This document shows, piece by piece, positions 42,704-51,168 of a stretch of 52,883 nt of DNA (position 1 is its first letter; every line of letters begins with the position of its first letter). The stretch is from NCBI GenBank assembly GCA_040007395.1, contig JBDTVG010000181.1, positions 1 through 52,883 on the forward strand. The letters are read 5' to 3'. The notes beneath the pieces are model-generated. The model was given only the letters and a program-made list of their open reading frames with translations. It made no database searches and had not been told where the DNA came from. Origin of the DNA: DATGFK01 sp040007395 (lineage in GTDB: Bacteria > Chloroflexota > Anaerolineae > Aggregatilineales > UBA2796). Both the position numbers and the translations under genes were made by a program.

Positions 42704-44056
42704 TCACGGACGAACTTTCACGTCAACCGTTGCCACCAGATCGTAGTTCATCGCGCCCGTAATCCGCGCCGGGACCATCTCGCCAATCGGCACTTCACCC
42801 TCGATAATCACATAGCCGTCAATCTCCGGCGCATCGCGGTAGCTGCGGCTAATGGTCAGGCCATCGCCTTCGCCCTCGGTCAGAACGGTCAGCGTCTTGC
42901 CAACCTGCGCCTGATTACGTGACAGACTGATCTGCTGCTGCAACTCCATAAGGGCATCGCGACGGGCGGCTTTTACGTCTTCGGGCAAGTGCGGCCCCTG
43001 ATCCGCCGATGGGGTGTTTTCCTCGAAGCTGTAGGTGAACACACCCACCCGATCAAATTGCAGGTCGCGAACAAATGTCATCAGTTCGTCAAATTCGCTG
43101 TCGGTTTCGCCGGGGTAGCCCACGATAAACGTGGTGCGAATAGCGAGATCGGGCATGGCAGTCCGCATCTTCTCAATCGTCTTATAGCACCACTCGATAT
43201 TGGCGGGGCGGCGCATCCGCAGCAGGGCGCTGCGACTGCCATGTTGCAGCGGCATATCTAAGTAATGTAACAACTGAGGCCGGGTTGCCATCGTCTCGAT
43301 CAGTTTATCGGTCACGTAGCCGGGATAGGCGTACATCACGCGAATCCAAGGCAGATTAGGAACCTGAGTCGTTAGCTGATCAAGCAGATCGGCTAGACCG
43401 TCCTTCATGCCGAGATCGTGTCCGTAGTCGGTGGTGTCCTGCGCGATCAGGATCATTTCTTGCACGCCACGTTGTTCTAGAACTCGCGCCTCCGCGATAA
43501 TCGACTCAATCGGGCGGCTGACGGCTGTCCCCTTGATCAACGGAATCGCGCAAAACGCACAGGGACGGCGACAGCCATCGGCAATCTTGACGTAGGCACT
43601 CGCGCCCTGAATCGAGACTCGTGCTGCGCCGCGTTCGTCACTGCCAACAGTTACCGCGTCGGTGGGCAGATGATACAGCGGTTCAGGATGCTTACGCGCT
43701 CGCAAGCGCTGCACTAAATCGACAATATCCATCCAGCGCCGCGTCCCGATCACGCCATCAAGGCCGGGGACTTTGGCGACCATTTCTGTTCCGTAGCGCT
43801 GCGCCATGCAGCCTGCCGCGATCAGCAGTTGATCCTTCTTTTTGTGGGCAGCCAGTTCGCGCAGCGCGTTAACGCTCTCGTCTTTGGCGGCATTGATAAA
43901 GCCACAGGTATTGACGATCAGCACTTCGGCGCGGCCTGCCTCAGCGACTCCATTCATGCCAGCCCGATTGAGCAGTTGCGCCATACTCTCTGAGTCTACT
44001 GTGTTCTTGGAACAGCCCAGACTCAGTAGATAATAGTTATTGGTACGTTTCGACAT
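42704..44056 (-). CDS. rimO: ribosomal protein uS12 methylthiotransferase RimO
   Basis: RimO is a radical SAM enzyme that adds a methylthio group to an Asp of ribosomal protein S12. The protein has an N-terminal UPF0004 domain with three Cys for the second cluster (YYLLSLGCSKNTVDSESMAQ, NTCGFINAAKDESVNALREL, AAGCMAQRYG), the radical SAM motif CRRPCAFC, and a C-terminal TRAM domain. RimO is distinguished from MiaB by the LSLGCSKNTVDSE form. I chose the ATG at 44056; the frame extends upstream without a site. Length is about 450 residues, normal. Confidence 0.95.
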   Translation of the reverse strand: MSKRTNNYYLLSLGCSKNTVDSESMAQLLNRAGMNGVAEAGRAEVLIVNTCGFINAAKDESVNALRELAAHKKKDQLLIAAGCMAQRYGTEMVAKVPGLDGVIGTRRWMDIVDLVQRLRARKHPEPLYHLPTDAVTVGSDERGAARVSIQGASAYVKIADGCRRPCAFCAIPLIKGTAVSRPIESIIAEARVLEQRGVQEMILIAQDTTDYGHDLGMKDGLADLLDQLTTQVPNLPWIRVMYAYPGYVTDKLIETMATRPQLLHYLDMPLQHGSRSALLRMRRPANIEWCYKTIEKMRTAMPDLAIRTTFIVGYPGETDSEFDELMTFVRDLQFDRVGVFTYSFEENTPSADQGPHLPEDVKAARRDALMELQQQISLSRNQAQVGKTLTVLTEGEGDGLTISRSYRDAPEIDGYVIIEGEVPIGEMVPARITGAMNYDLVATVDVKVRP

Positions 44057-44238
44057 TGCGTGATTTATTCTCCGGTTGACTTGCCGGGTAAGTATAAACG
44101 AGGAACGTGGCGCTGTATAGGCGGCAAAGTTCACTGAGAAAGCTAATTCAACCGATCAAATTGTAAATTCGTTGAAATATGATAAAAGTAGAATTTACCT
44201 TACTATGTATGCATACCCACTACGCAAAAGGCTCAGAA

Positions 44239-45924
44239 ATGAAGATTCCCTCCACTGAGTTGAGCATTCCAATTCCAAAGGAAATTCCTTTCAACAGCAA
44301 GCCGCAGGGGAAACATGTCCTAACTTATGTGGCTAAACAAACCCGACTCAAGAAAGCTTTAACCGGTCTATTGTGTGCAATAATATTGGATTGTGGTATA
44401 GGATTTCTTAATCTTACCGTTGCCGTTGGCAAAATCACGGATGAAGACATTTTTACCCTTGATTTATTGTTCGTTGCATCGGTAGTTATGTCATGCTGGG
44501 TAGTATTTGAGTGGGTACGTTGGCGCAAGCGTCGTACAGAAAAGTACGAACTCTATGAGGATGGATTGATCGCCTATCAGAACAATATTGAACGCTCCTA
44601 TCTCTGGTGGTTCGACTTGCACGCTTATTTTGCTAATCGGCGGTACGGAAAATTTACGAGTCTCGTGCTACAGATGGAAGATGGTCACAGTTATAGATTG
44701 GACAACGTGTTTGATCGGCCTGATGAGATCGTCGCCAATGGAAAAAAGTTGTTACATGCGCTTCTGGTGCAACGCATTGTCAAACGTATTCAGTCGGGCG
44801 ACTCCGTTTCGTTGGGTGACATTACCCTAAGTCCCAAGGGAATACATATTTCAGCCAAAGGTGTCGGACAAACGATTAACTGGCAGGAAGTTCTGAGTTG
44901 CGATGAAGAACCCATTACGGGAAATGTACTCATATGGAGGCGTGAACCGCTGGCGTTAGTTACGACTCGGAATCCTGTGGGGTATCGTCCAGTGCTTTCG
45001 ATGGTGATAAACGCACGAAAATTCCCAAACCTTCCTACTTTTGTCGAGATTGTTCGAACGATAGGACAGTTCAATCGTCACGAAGTTACCACCAGCCTTC
45101 CTCACAGTGCTAACTCGGAAGCTATCGCTGCTTTACTCAAAAGCAAGCCATTAGGTTTGTTTATACAAGGCAAAGTGATGCGTTGGAGAGTTATGAAGCA
45201 TTGGCTTTTCTTGGCTGGATCTGTATTTCCTCTTCCCATCATTGGCATTATCATTGGATGGTGGACGGAGGCTACTTATTCACTAGGCACATCCGCTTAT
45301 GTTACGGCAAGCGAGATAGGAATGCTAGGATTTTTTTGGGGTGGTGTAGTTTTGTTCTTATCTTTTCTTGTATTTGCTTTAATTCAGGTACTAAACGCAC
45401 TTCTCAATCCGATCCGCCAAATAACCGAAGTTTTCCAGAACGGCCTTATTATTCATCAGAACGATACAGCAACGGTCATTTTATGGTCACAGATTACTCA
45501 GTATCGACTATTCGTACCACAGTGGCCTACAGTTACGATAAGCATCCAATTGGAAACAATCGACGGTAAACGTTGGCGGTTCAACCAACGCGATAGCAAC
45601 ATCATAGCACTAAAAGATTTACTTATAGGCAAACCCCATACTTTGCTTTTTAATCGAGCGCTCAATGACTTGCAAAGGCAAAAGACGGTTGCTTTTGGGC
45701 CATTAACCGCAACGCCAGATGGGTTGTTCTATCACAATCGTTTTTTGCCATGGGCAGAAGTTTCTCCCCCGTTTAGCGTGAACCTACATATTGTCATTAA
45801 AGGGAAAGGCCGATTCGGTTGGTTTGCTTCTATGCGTCAGGATCGGTTACCGAACCTATATGTTTTAGTAGACTTGATTGCTCATATGCAACGTAATAAG
45901 CAGCAAAGCGAGTATAGATTGTAG
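44239..45924 (+). CDS. membrane protein with duplicated TM pair plus PH-like domain (DUF6585-like)
   Basis: About 561 residues made of two similar halves. Each has two TM helices (about 45-85; 320-390) followed by a strand-rich cytoplasmic part: YELYEDGLIAYQNNIERSYL, WWFDL and LVLQMEDGHSYRLDN in the first half; ITEVFQNGLIIHQNDTATVI, LWSQI and IQLETIDGKRWRFNQ in the second. Later parts also correspond (SLGDITLSPKGIHISAKGVG against VAFGPLTATPDGLFYHNRFL). The layout resembles DUF6585 proteins, whose function is unknown. AAGG precedes the chosen ATG at 44239; an ATG at 44179 is an alternative. Confidence 0.7.
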   Translation: MKIPSTELSIPIPKEIPFNSKPQGKHVLTYVAKQTRLKKALTGLLCAIILDCGIGFLNLTVAVGKITDEDIFTLDLLFVASVVMSCWVVFEWVRWRKRRTEKYELYEDGLIAYQNNIERSYLWWFDLHAYFANRRYGKFTSLVLQMEDGHSYRLDNVFDRPDEIVANGKKLLHALLVQRIVKRIQSGDSVSLGDITLSPKGIHISAKGVGQTINWQEVLSCDEEPITGNVLIWRREPLALVTTRNPVGYRPVLSMVINARKFPNLPTFVEIVRTIGQFNRHEVTTSLPHSANSEAIAALLKSKPLGLFIQGKVMRWRVMKHWLFLAGSVFPLPIIGIIIGWWTEATYSLGTSAYVTASEIGMLGFFWGGVVLFLSFLVFALIQVLNALLNPIRQITEVFQNGLIIHQNDTATVILWSQITQYRLFVPQWPTVTISIQLETIDGKRWRFNQRDSNIIALKDLLIGKPHTLLFNRALNDLQRQKTVAFGPLTATPDGLFYHNRFLPWAEVSPPFSVNLHIVIKGKGRFGWFASMRQDRLPNLYVLVDLIAHMQRNKQQSEYRL

Positions 45925-46056
45925 CTGTCCTCGCAAGACATCAATCATAGCAACAATCAACGAAGGCAAATTATTGGGCAACGCTAATCCGATTCTGATA
46001 AAACTGTCGTATACCTAAAGTAGACCCAATCGTCCGAATAATTTGAGGCTTAACCA

Positions 46057-46460
46057 ATGCAAAGGCTGCCACCCTAGCTTATTATCCCTTTCAATCACTA
46101 CGCCTTCATTTTTGTTCCGGCAGGGGTAATCTTCGCCGCAATTCTCCTTGTGCTGATGGGTGGTTCTGTCCCGCTGGGTTGGACAATCATTGTTTTAACT
46201 GCTGTCGGTTTTAGCGTGTTCTGGTGGCGCTTTCATGCCCGCGAAACGGCTGGACTGCCAGACAATGCGCCGGACTTGCCCAATCCACGCTTTTGAAGCC
46301 CGCCTACTTCACTTGCGCGCCGACTTATTGCGCTTGTCCCCTCCCTCTCCAAGACGTAAGATCCCCTTCGCCTTCCAACTCTGGCGGCGCTTTGACTATG
46401 TTATCCCTTAACTTGGTACATATGGGACAACGCCTGCCCGGTCCGCCGTCATCTACCTAA
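46057..46460 (+). pseudogene. decayed membrane-anchored protein gene, possibly thioredoxin-like
   Basis: GAGG is placed 8 nt before an ATG at 46057, but the frame reads MQRLPP and then TAG. In the same frame it continues with a convincing membrane protein: HYAFIFVPAGVIFAAILLVL, MGGSVPLGWTIIVL and FSVFWWRFHARETA, ending PDLPNPRF and TGA. A second frame then reads KPAYFTCAPTYCACP, which faintly resembles a thioredoxin active-site strand. This looks like a two-TM anchor plus thioredoxin-like gene broken by a nonsense mutation and a frameshift. The identification of the second part is weak. Confidence 0.45.
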
Positions 46461-46476
46461 TGCCAGTGTGGACAAT

Positions 46477-48558
46477 TTAGGATTTCGGCAGCAGCGGGAT
46501 TAGTTCACCGACGGGTTTGCCACGTAGATGTTTCGGCACAACGGGTGGACATTCCCATGCTTCGGGCGGCGTTTCGCTGCGTAACTGCGCGAACTTGGGC
46601 AGGATGCCACAGGCAAAACATTGATCGCGGCAGTCCACGCGAGTTTCGCCGCGCTGCGACATCAGGTAATCTTCCGTGAGAAATTTCTTTTTCACCGCCA
46701 CATCGATATGATCCCACGGGAAAATTTCATCAATCGTGCGTGGGCGATGCGTGTAAAACTCCATTGTGAGGCCGCATTCCTCAAAGGCTTGCTGCCATGC
46801 CTCCCAACTCCGTTCGCTATGCCACGCATCGAACTTATCGCCAAGCTGCCACGCTCGCAAAATCACTTGACCCAAGCGGCGATCCCCGCGTGACAAAAAC
46901 GCTTCAAGCAGCGTTTCATCAGGATCATTCCAGCGCAGTTGCAAGCCTTTGCCGCGCATAGCAGACTTGAGCAGCGCTTGCTTGGCAAGGATCTGATCGA
47001 GTGTATCGACGCTAACCCATTGAAACGGCGTATGCGGCTTCGGGATAAACGTACTTACGCCGACATTGACATTGGCCTTGTTACCGTGAATCTTGCGACC
47101 CTCGTTTAGCACCGCTTTCGAGAGATCGATAATTGCCTGCACGTCTTCCAGCGTTTCACTGGGATGGCCCATCATGAAGTACAGCTTAATAGTGCGCCAG
47201 CCGCGTTTATAGATTTCGTGCGCTGTGTCCAAGACCTGCTGGTCAGGCACATACTTGTTGATAATATCCCGCATCTTTTCGGTAGCGGCTTCGGGAGCTA
47301 AGGTGAAGCCGCTGCGCCGTGTATCGCGCAGTGCATCCATCAGATCGGCGCTCATGGTTTCGATCCGCAGACTCGGCAAGCTGATGCTGAGTCCCTGTGC
47401 GCCCCAGCGATCCCCGATCTCGCGCACCAGCCGCTTGACTTCGCCAAAGTCCGACGACGATAGACTGAGCAAGCCGATCTCCTCGAAGCCCGTGTTCTTG
47501 ACGATCTCCTCGACGGCGGCGATCACTTCCTCGACAGAGCGTTCACGCACCGGACGTGTCACCATTCCCGCATGGCAAAAACGACAGCCCCGCGTGCAGC
47601 CGCGCATGATCTCAATCGGCGCTCGGTTGTGAACGGTATCGACGTTCGGCACAAGAAATTTGGTGAACGGCTTCGGCAGAATCGGCACAATGCGCTTGAG
47701 AATCTTGGGCGGGGCTTCGGGGACATTTGGCGTAACGCTCCGCAATGTGCCATCGGCGTGATAGGCTACCTCATAGAAGCGCGGCACGTACAGCCCGTCG
47801 ATGGCGGCGAGGCGGCGCAATTGCTCCTCACGAGGCAGATCGCGCACTGCCATCAGGCCGCGTGCGATGTCCAAGATAATATCTTCGCCTTCACCAATGA
47901 CAAACGCATCGATAAAATCCACCATCGGTTCGGGGTTATAGCACGCATGGCCTCCGGCGATGACCAGCGGATACGACTCGTCGCGTTCGGCAGAAAGCAC
48001 AGGCATTCCGGCGAGATCCAGTAGGTTAAGCGCGTTGGTAAACAACTGCTCATAGGGTAGGCTAATGCCTAGCAGATCGAAGTCGCACACGGCGTGTTTG
48101 GTTTCCAGACTGTACAGCGGAATCCCATCGCGACGCATGAGATCTTCCATATCTAGCCAAGGACTGTAGACCCGTTCGGCTAGCATGTCCGGTTGGTTAT
48201 TCAGCACATCGTACAGGATCATCAGGCCGAGATTGGACATGCCCAGATCGTAGATGTCCGGGAAGGCTAAGGCTGTTCGGAAGGGCACACTGTCCCAGTC
48301 TTTGACGACACTGTTGTACTCGCCGCCAACATAGCGCCCCGGCTTCGTCACTGACAGGAGAATGCGATCCAGTTTTTGCTCGATCTGCTGCGGTGTGATA
48401 GATAAGCTGTTGCCGTTCTCCTCACCCCCAGCCCCTCTCCACTGCGTAGAGAGGGCAGCAAGGCGAGTCTGAAAGTCCCTCTCTACGTTAGTGGAGAGGG
48501 GCTGGGGGTGAGGAGAATTAAACGACTCATCCTGACTTTGCCTATGCTGTGGTGTCAT
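46477..48558 (-). CDS. TIGR03960-type B12-binding radical SAM protein
   Basis: The 693-residue protein has a B12-binding-like N-terminal region (ALAFPDIYDLGMSNLGLMIL), a radical SAM domain with the cluster motif GCTRGCRFCHAG (C-x3-C-x2-C), and a C-terminal Cys-rich block (RVDCRDQCFACGIL). This family is common next to the DUF2344 partner and rng; neither is here. The exact reaction is unknown. The first 50 residues are unusual: residues of the 102-nt palindrome at 48416-48517 are read in frame, giving PHPQPLSTNVERDFQTR. No ATG, GTG or TTG codon lies between that element and the conserved KPGRYVGGEYN, apart from one GTG directly before it, so the ATG at 48558 (GGGCAAGG upstream) is probably used. 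Confidence 0.92.
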   Translation of the reverse strand: MTPQHRQSQDESFNSPHPQPLSTNVERDFQTRLAALSTQWRGAGGEENGNSLSITPQQIEQKLDRILLSVTKPGRYVGGEYNSVVKDWDSVPFRTALAFPDIYDLGMSNLGLMILYDVLNNQPDMLAERVYSPWLDMEDLMRRDGIPLYSLETKHAVCDFDLLGISLPYEQLFTNALNLLDLAGMPVLSAERDESYPLVIAGGHACYNPEPMVDFIDAFVIGEGEDIILDIARGLMAVRDLPREEQLRRLAAIDGLYVPRFYEVAYHADGTLRSVTPNVPEAPPKILKRIVPILPKPFTKFLVPNVDTVHNRAPIEIMRGCTRGCRFCHAGMVTRPVRERSVEEVIAAVEEIVKNTGFEEIGLLSLSSSDFGEVKRLVREIGDRWGAQGLSISLPSLRIETMSADLMDALRDTRRSGFTLAPEAATEKMRDIINKYVPDQQVLDTAHEIYKRGWRTIKLYFMMGHPSETLEDVQAIIDLSKAVLNEGRKIHGNKANVNVGVSTFIPKPHTPFQWVSVDTLDQILAKQALLKSAMRGKGLQLRWNDPDETLLEAFLSRGDRRLGQVILRAWQLGDKFDAWHSERSWEAWQQAFEECGLTMEFYTHRPRTIDEIFPWDHIDVAVKKKFLTEDYLMSQRGETRVDCRDQCFACGILPKFAQLRSETPPEAWECPPVVPKHLRGKPVGELIPLLPKS
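48416..48517. repeat. in-frame palindromic repeat element (copy B)
   Basis: Arms of 28 nt (48416-48443 and 48490-48517) match perfectly, and a second inner pair CGTAGAGAGGG (48445-48455) with CCCTCTCTACG (48477-48487) extends the dyad, so most of the 102-nt element is one hairpin. 102 nt is exactly 34 codons, and the element keeps the reading frame of the radical SAM gene open. It is related to copy A at 42554-42653. Confidence 0.9.
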
Positions 48559-48644
48559 GCCAACCCTGCCTTGCCCTGTATTGGGTATAATCGCTTATGA
48601 CTTACAGGATCGCATTATAGCGATCCATTCCAGAGGTTTCAAAG

Positions 48645-49322
48645 TTGAACCCACCTTATCGTAATCAGCCGCCCAATCAGCCTCCCTATGAACCGCCGCC
48701 TGTTGTACGGCGCAAATCGTCGTTGCCGGGGCCGTTAGGCCAGTTCGATCCTTGGACGCTGGCGATTGTTGCCGGGATCATTATTGCTGGCTGTATGTGT
48801 CTGGCAGCACTTGGCGTGCTAGCGATTTTTCTGTTTGCGAAACCGCCGCCACCGCCCGCGACCCCTATCATCGCGACGGAGGCTGCTGTCAATGTGGCTC
48901 CGATTACCCAACCAACGGCTCAACCTTCGTTAGATCCTGCCAGTGTCGGCAAAGTGGTTAATCCGATGGTCAGTGCGGGGTTGGAAGGTATGACCGTGCT
49001 ACAGATCGATGTACTGGATCAGGCGACGGGCAACTACACTCGCGCCGCCCAATTGACAGACACCGATCTGGATATTTTTGCTGAGTCGCTGAATATTTCG
49101 GTGCAGACCGTCACGCCTAATACCGACTGTCCAGACCATGTGCGGCTGTCGATTACCCGCGCCGACAATTCAGTCGTGACGATGGGCGTATGCCTCAAAG
49201 TGGTGGTCATTCTGCGCGGCATCCCCGATTTGGGTGGAGCCGATGCACCAATGGGGCCGCGTTTTTCGGATGCGCTCGCCCCGTATCTGCCGGATGCGTA
49301 CAAGAAGTTATTGAACTTCTGA
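48645..49322 (+). CDS. membrane-anchored hypothetical protein with Pro-rich N-terminus
   Basis: 225 residues starting at a TTG with AGAGG upstream. A cytoplasmic Pro/Asn-rich stretch (NPPYRNQPPNQPPYEPPP) precedes a single TM helix (about 39-66), then a Pro/Ala/Thr linker and an extracytoplasmic domain of about 140 residues. That domain has two Cys (TPNTDCPDHVRLSI and MGVCLKV) that could form a disulphide. I do not recognise the family. It starts 86 nt after the divergent radical SAM gene and converges with the TIR gene, 24 nt apart. Confidence 0.7.
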   Translation: MNPPYRNQPPNQPPYEPPPVVRRKSSLPGPLGQFDPWTLAIVAGIIIAGCMCLAALGVLAIFLFAKPPPPPATPIIATEAAVNVAPITQPTAQPSLDPASVGKVVNPMVSAGLEGMTVLQIDVLDQATGNYTRAAQLTDTDLDIFAESLNISVQTVTPNTDCPDHVRLSITRADNSVVTMGVCLKVVVILRGIPDLGGADAPMGPRFSDALAPYLPDAYKKLLNF

Positions 49323-49346
49323 GTAACAATGGTATGAAAGGATTGA

Positions 49347-50516
49347 TCAAAGCGCCTGTGCTGATAGCAACGACAATGTGGTAGAGCACACGACGCGAAA
49401 ACCGAGGCGATGGCGCCGATGATTAGGGTTGGAGTAGTGGCGATACGCCGCCCGTGCAAGGCCTTGACTGCGGAACCACGAGCCGCCACGTACCACACGG
49501 GCATTATCATTACTGTCTGGATTTTTGTATTCGGTTAAGGTCCACTCCCACACATTACCACTCATATCTAGTACCCCAAACGGCGATGCGCCTTGTGGAT
49601 ATTGGTTTACTGGCGTGGTCTGGTTTATGCCACTTTCGATAGTGTTACTTTTGCTTGTTTCAAAAGTTTTGCCATAGGGATAATTCCACCCTGTATCTCC
49701 CACCGCAGCCCATTGCCATTGCATTTCTGTAGGCAGTGTAATCGGCAGTTTTGTTTTGAACGCCAACCAACGACAAAATGCCATCGCTTCGTACCAATTT
49801 ACGGTTTCGCGAGGGTGATTTGGCGTATTCCAGCTTGGCTCTTTGGGAGCTTGCTCACGTTGATCTAAACCTTTCCACCAACGATCTTCCTGATAGCCAC
49901 CATCATCGATAAACGCTTGATACTGCTCATTTATCACTGGATATTTGGCAATCGCAAACGGCGCAATATCATAAGTCCCCGCGTTTTCTTCTAATGTAAC
50001 CCTGCCTGCCGGAATGTTAATCCATTCCGGCAACGGAAGCGGGAATTTGACTTTGCTAGTTTTCGGGGCAATTGGTTTGGGTGTTGTGGCAGGATCTTTG
50101 ACAAGCGGCGGAGCGGAGAGTGGTTTCAGGGTGATCTTCTGGCGACTCAGTTCCTTGTGAAGTTGCTCCAACGCACGATCATAATCTTGCTTGTGAAAGT
50201 CAATGTATTGAATACGCCGCAGTTGAAAATGAATGTCAGCGGGCTGATATAAGATCGGGATGATCGGCTTTTTCTCATCGAGATAGTACTGCCATTCATC
50301 CTCGACATTATTGGAGGCCATTGAATCGGGCGATAGGATCAGCAGCATGAGATCGCAGGTTCGCAAGCCTTGTTGGATCGCGGTGCTCCACTTTGTCCCC
50401 GCTGGAATGTTATCTACATCTAGCCATATCTCCACGCCCAAGCTATCTAAATGGGCGGCGAGGCGGCGGACAAAAGCTTCATCGGTGCGGCTGTAGCTAA
50501 TGAACAGTTTGGACAT
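49347..50516 (-). CDS. TIR domain fused to formylglycine-generating-enzyme-like (SUMF1) domain
   Basis: Residues 1-125 form a TIR domain: KLFISYSRTDEAFVRRLAAH, VEIWLDVDNIPAGTKW and LILSPDSMASNNVEDEWQYY, with Glu74 at the place of the NADase catalytic Glu. A Lys/Pro linker (about 126-160) leads to an FGE-sulfatase/C-type-lectin-like fold (about 165-385): INIPAGRVTLEENAG, NHPRETVNWYEAMAFCRWLA, LPTEMQWQWAAVG, GVLDMSGNVWEWTLTEY and VVRGGSWFRS, ending RHRLGFRVV. Formylglycine-forming enzymes need paired Cys near the end, which are not present, so this domain is probably a binding module. Bacterial TIR proteins act in NAD-depleting defence or protein scaffolding. No second defence gene is adjacent. 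Confidence 0.9.
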   Translation of the reverse strand: MSKLFISYSRTDEAFVRRLAAHLDSLGVEIWLDVDNIPAGTKWSTAIQQGLRTCDLMLLILSPDSMASNNVEDEWQYYLDEKKPIIPILYQPADIHFQLRRIQYIDFHKQDYDRALEQLHKELSRQKITLKPLSAPPLVKDPATTPKPIAPKTSKVKFPLPLPEWINIPAGRVTLEENAGTYDIAPFAIAKYPVINEQYQAFIDDGGYQEDRWWKGLDQREQAPKEPSWNTPNHPRETVNWYEAMAFCRWLAFKTKLPITLPTEMQWQWAAVGDTGWNYPYGKTFETSKSNTIESGINQTTPVNQYPQGASPFGVLDMSGNVWEWTLTEYKNPDSNDNARVVRGGSWFRSQGLARAAYRHYSNPNHRRHRLGFRVVCSTTLSLLSAQAL

Positions 50517-50699
50517 AACGACGTTATCCAATGATTTACGTGGCGCTGCCCATAGTATAGCGGAAACCGCCGATGAAGTGATGTACGGTGGCGAGGATGA
50601 TTTTACCGATTCGCACCATTACGCCGCGTCTTGGGTACAATATGATGCCTGTGGTAGAATCGGATGAGAATCACCATACTTAGGTGGAGCAGCAGAGTC

Positions 50700-51164
50700 G
50701 TGACAGAAACAGAACATACCCGCTTTTTGACTGACAATTTTGAGAACGATACCCTGCTCGACGCAGCGCCTCACGATCCACAAGGGGCCAGACGCTGGGT
50801 CGTGACTCGCCAATCGCATGTTTGGCGACCCCCAACCGATGTCTTTGAACTCGAAGATCGACTGGTCGTCATGGTCGAGATCGGCGGGATGCGCGATGGC
50901 GAATTCTCCGTTGTCCTGCAAGATCGCCGCCTAACCATCAGTGGGGTACGCCGCCGTGCCGCCCATGAACAGCTTGCCTTTCACCAGATGGAAGTGCGCT
51001 ACGGCGAATTTCGCACCGAGATCAGCTTACCGTGGCCTGTCCAACGCACTGGCGTTTCGGCAACCTACCGGGAGGGGTTTCTAAAGGTCGAGCTACCACA
51101 CGCTCCTAACCAACAGATCCAGATCGTTGACGTGGATATTGAACAAGAAGAAACTGACGTATAA
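50700..51164 (+). CDS. Hsp20/alpha-crystallin family small heat-shock protein
   Basis: The protein has an alpha-crystallin domain from WRPPTDVFELEDRLVVMVEI through MRDGEFSVVLQDRRLTISGV to VSATYREGFLKVELPHAP. It is an ATP-independent holdase. I prefer a GTG at 50700 (GGAG 11 nt upstream; about 154 residues) to an ATG at 50664 that has no site. The C-terminal I-x-I/V anchor motif is present as IQIVDVDI. It is 4 nt upstream of lon on the same strand, giving a chaperone-protease operon. Confidence 0.92.
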   Translation: MTETEHTRFLTDNFENDTLLDAAPHDPQGARRWVVTRQSHVWRPPTDVFELEDRLVVMVEIGGMRDGEFSVVLQDRRLTISGVRRRAAHEQLAFHQMEVRYGEFRTEISLPWPVQRTGVSATYREGFLKVELPHAPNQQIQIVDVDIEQEETDV

Positions 51165-51168
51165 CCTT

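Noticed and set aside
49347..50516. FGE/lectin-like C-terminus as the variable protein of a diversity-generating retroelement
   Set aside because: No reverse transcriptase, template repeat or accessory gene is in the window, and the C-terminal codons show no adenine-specific pattern against a second copy.
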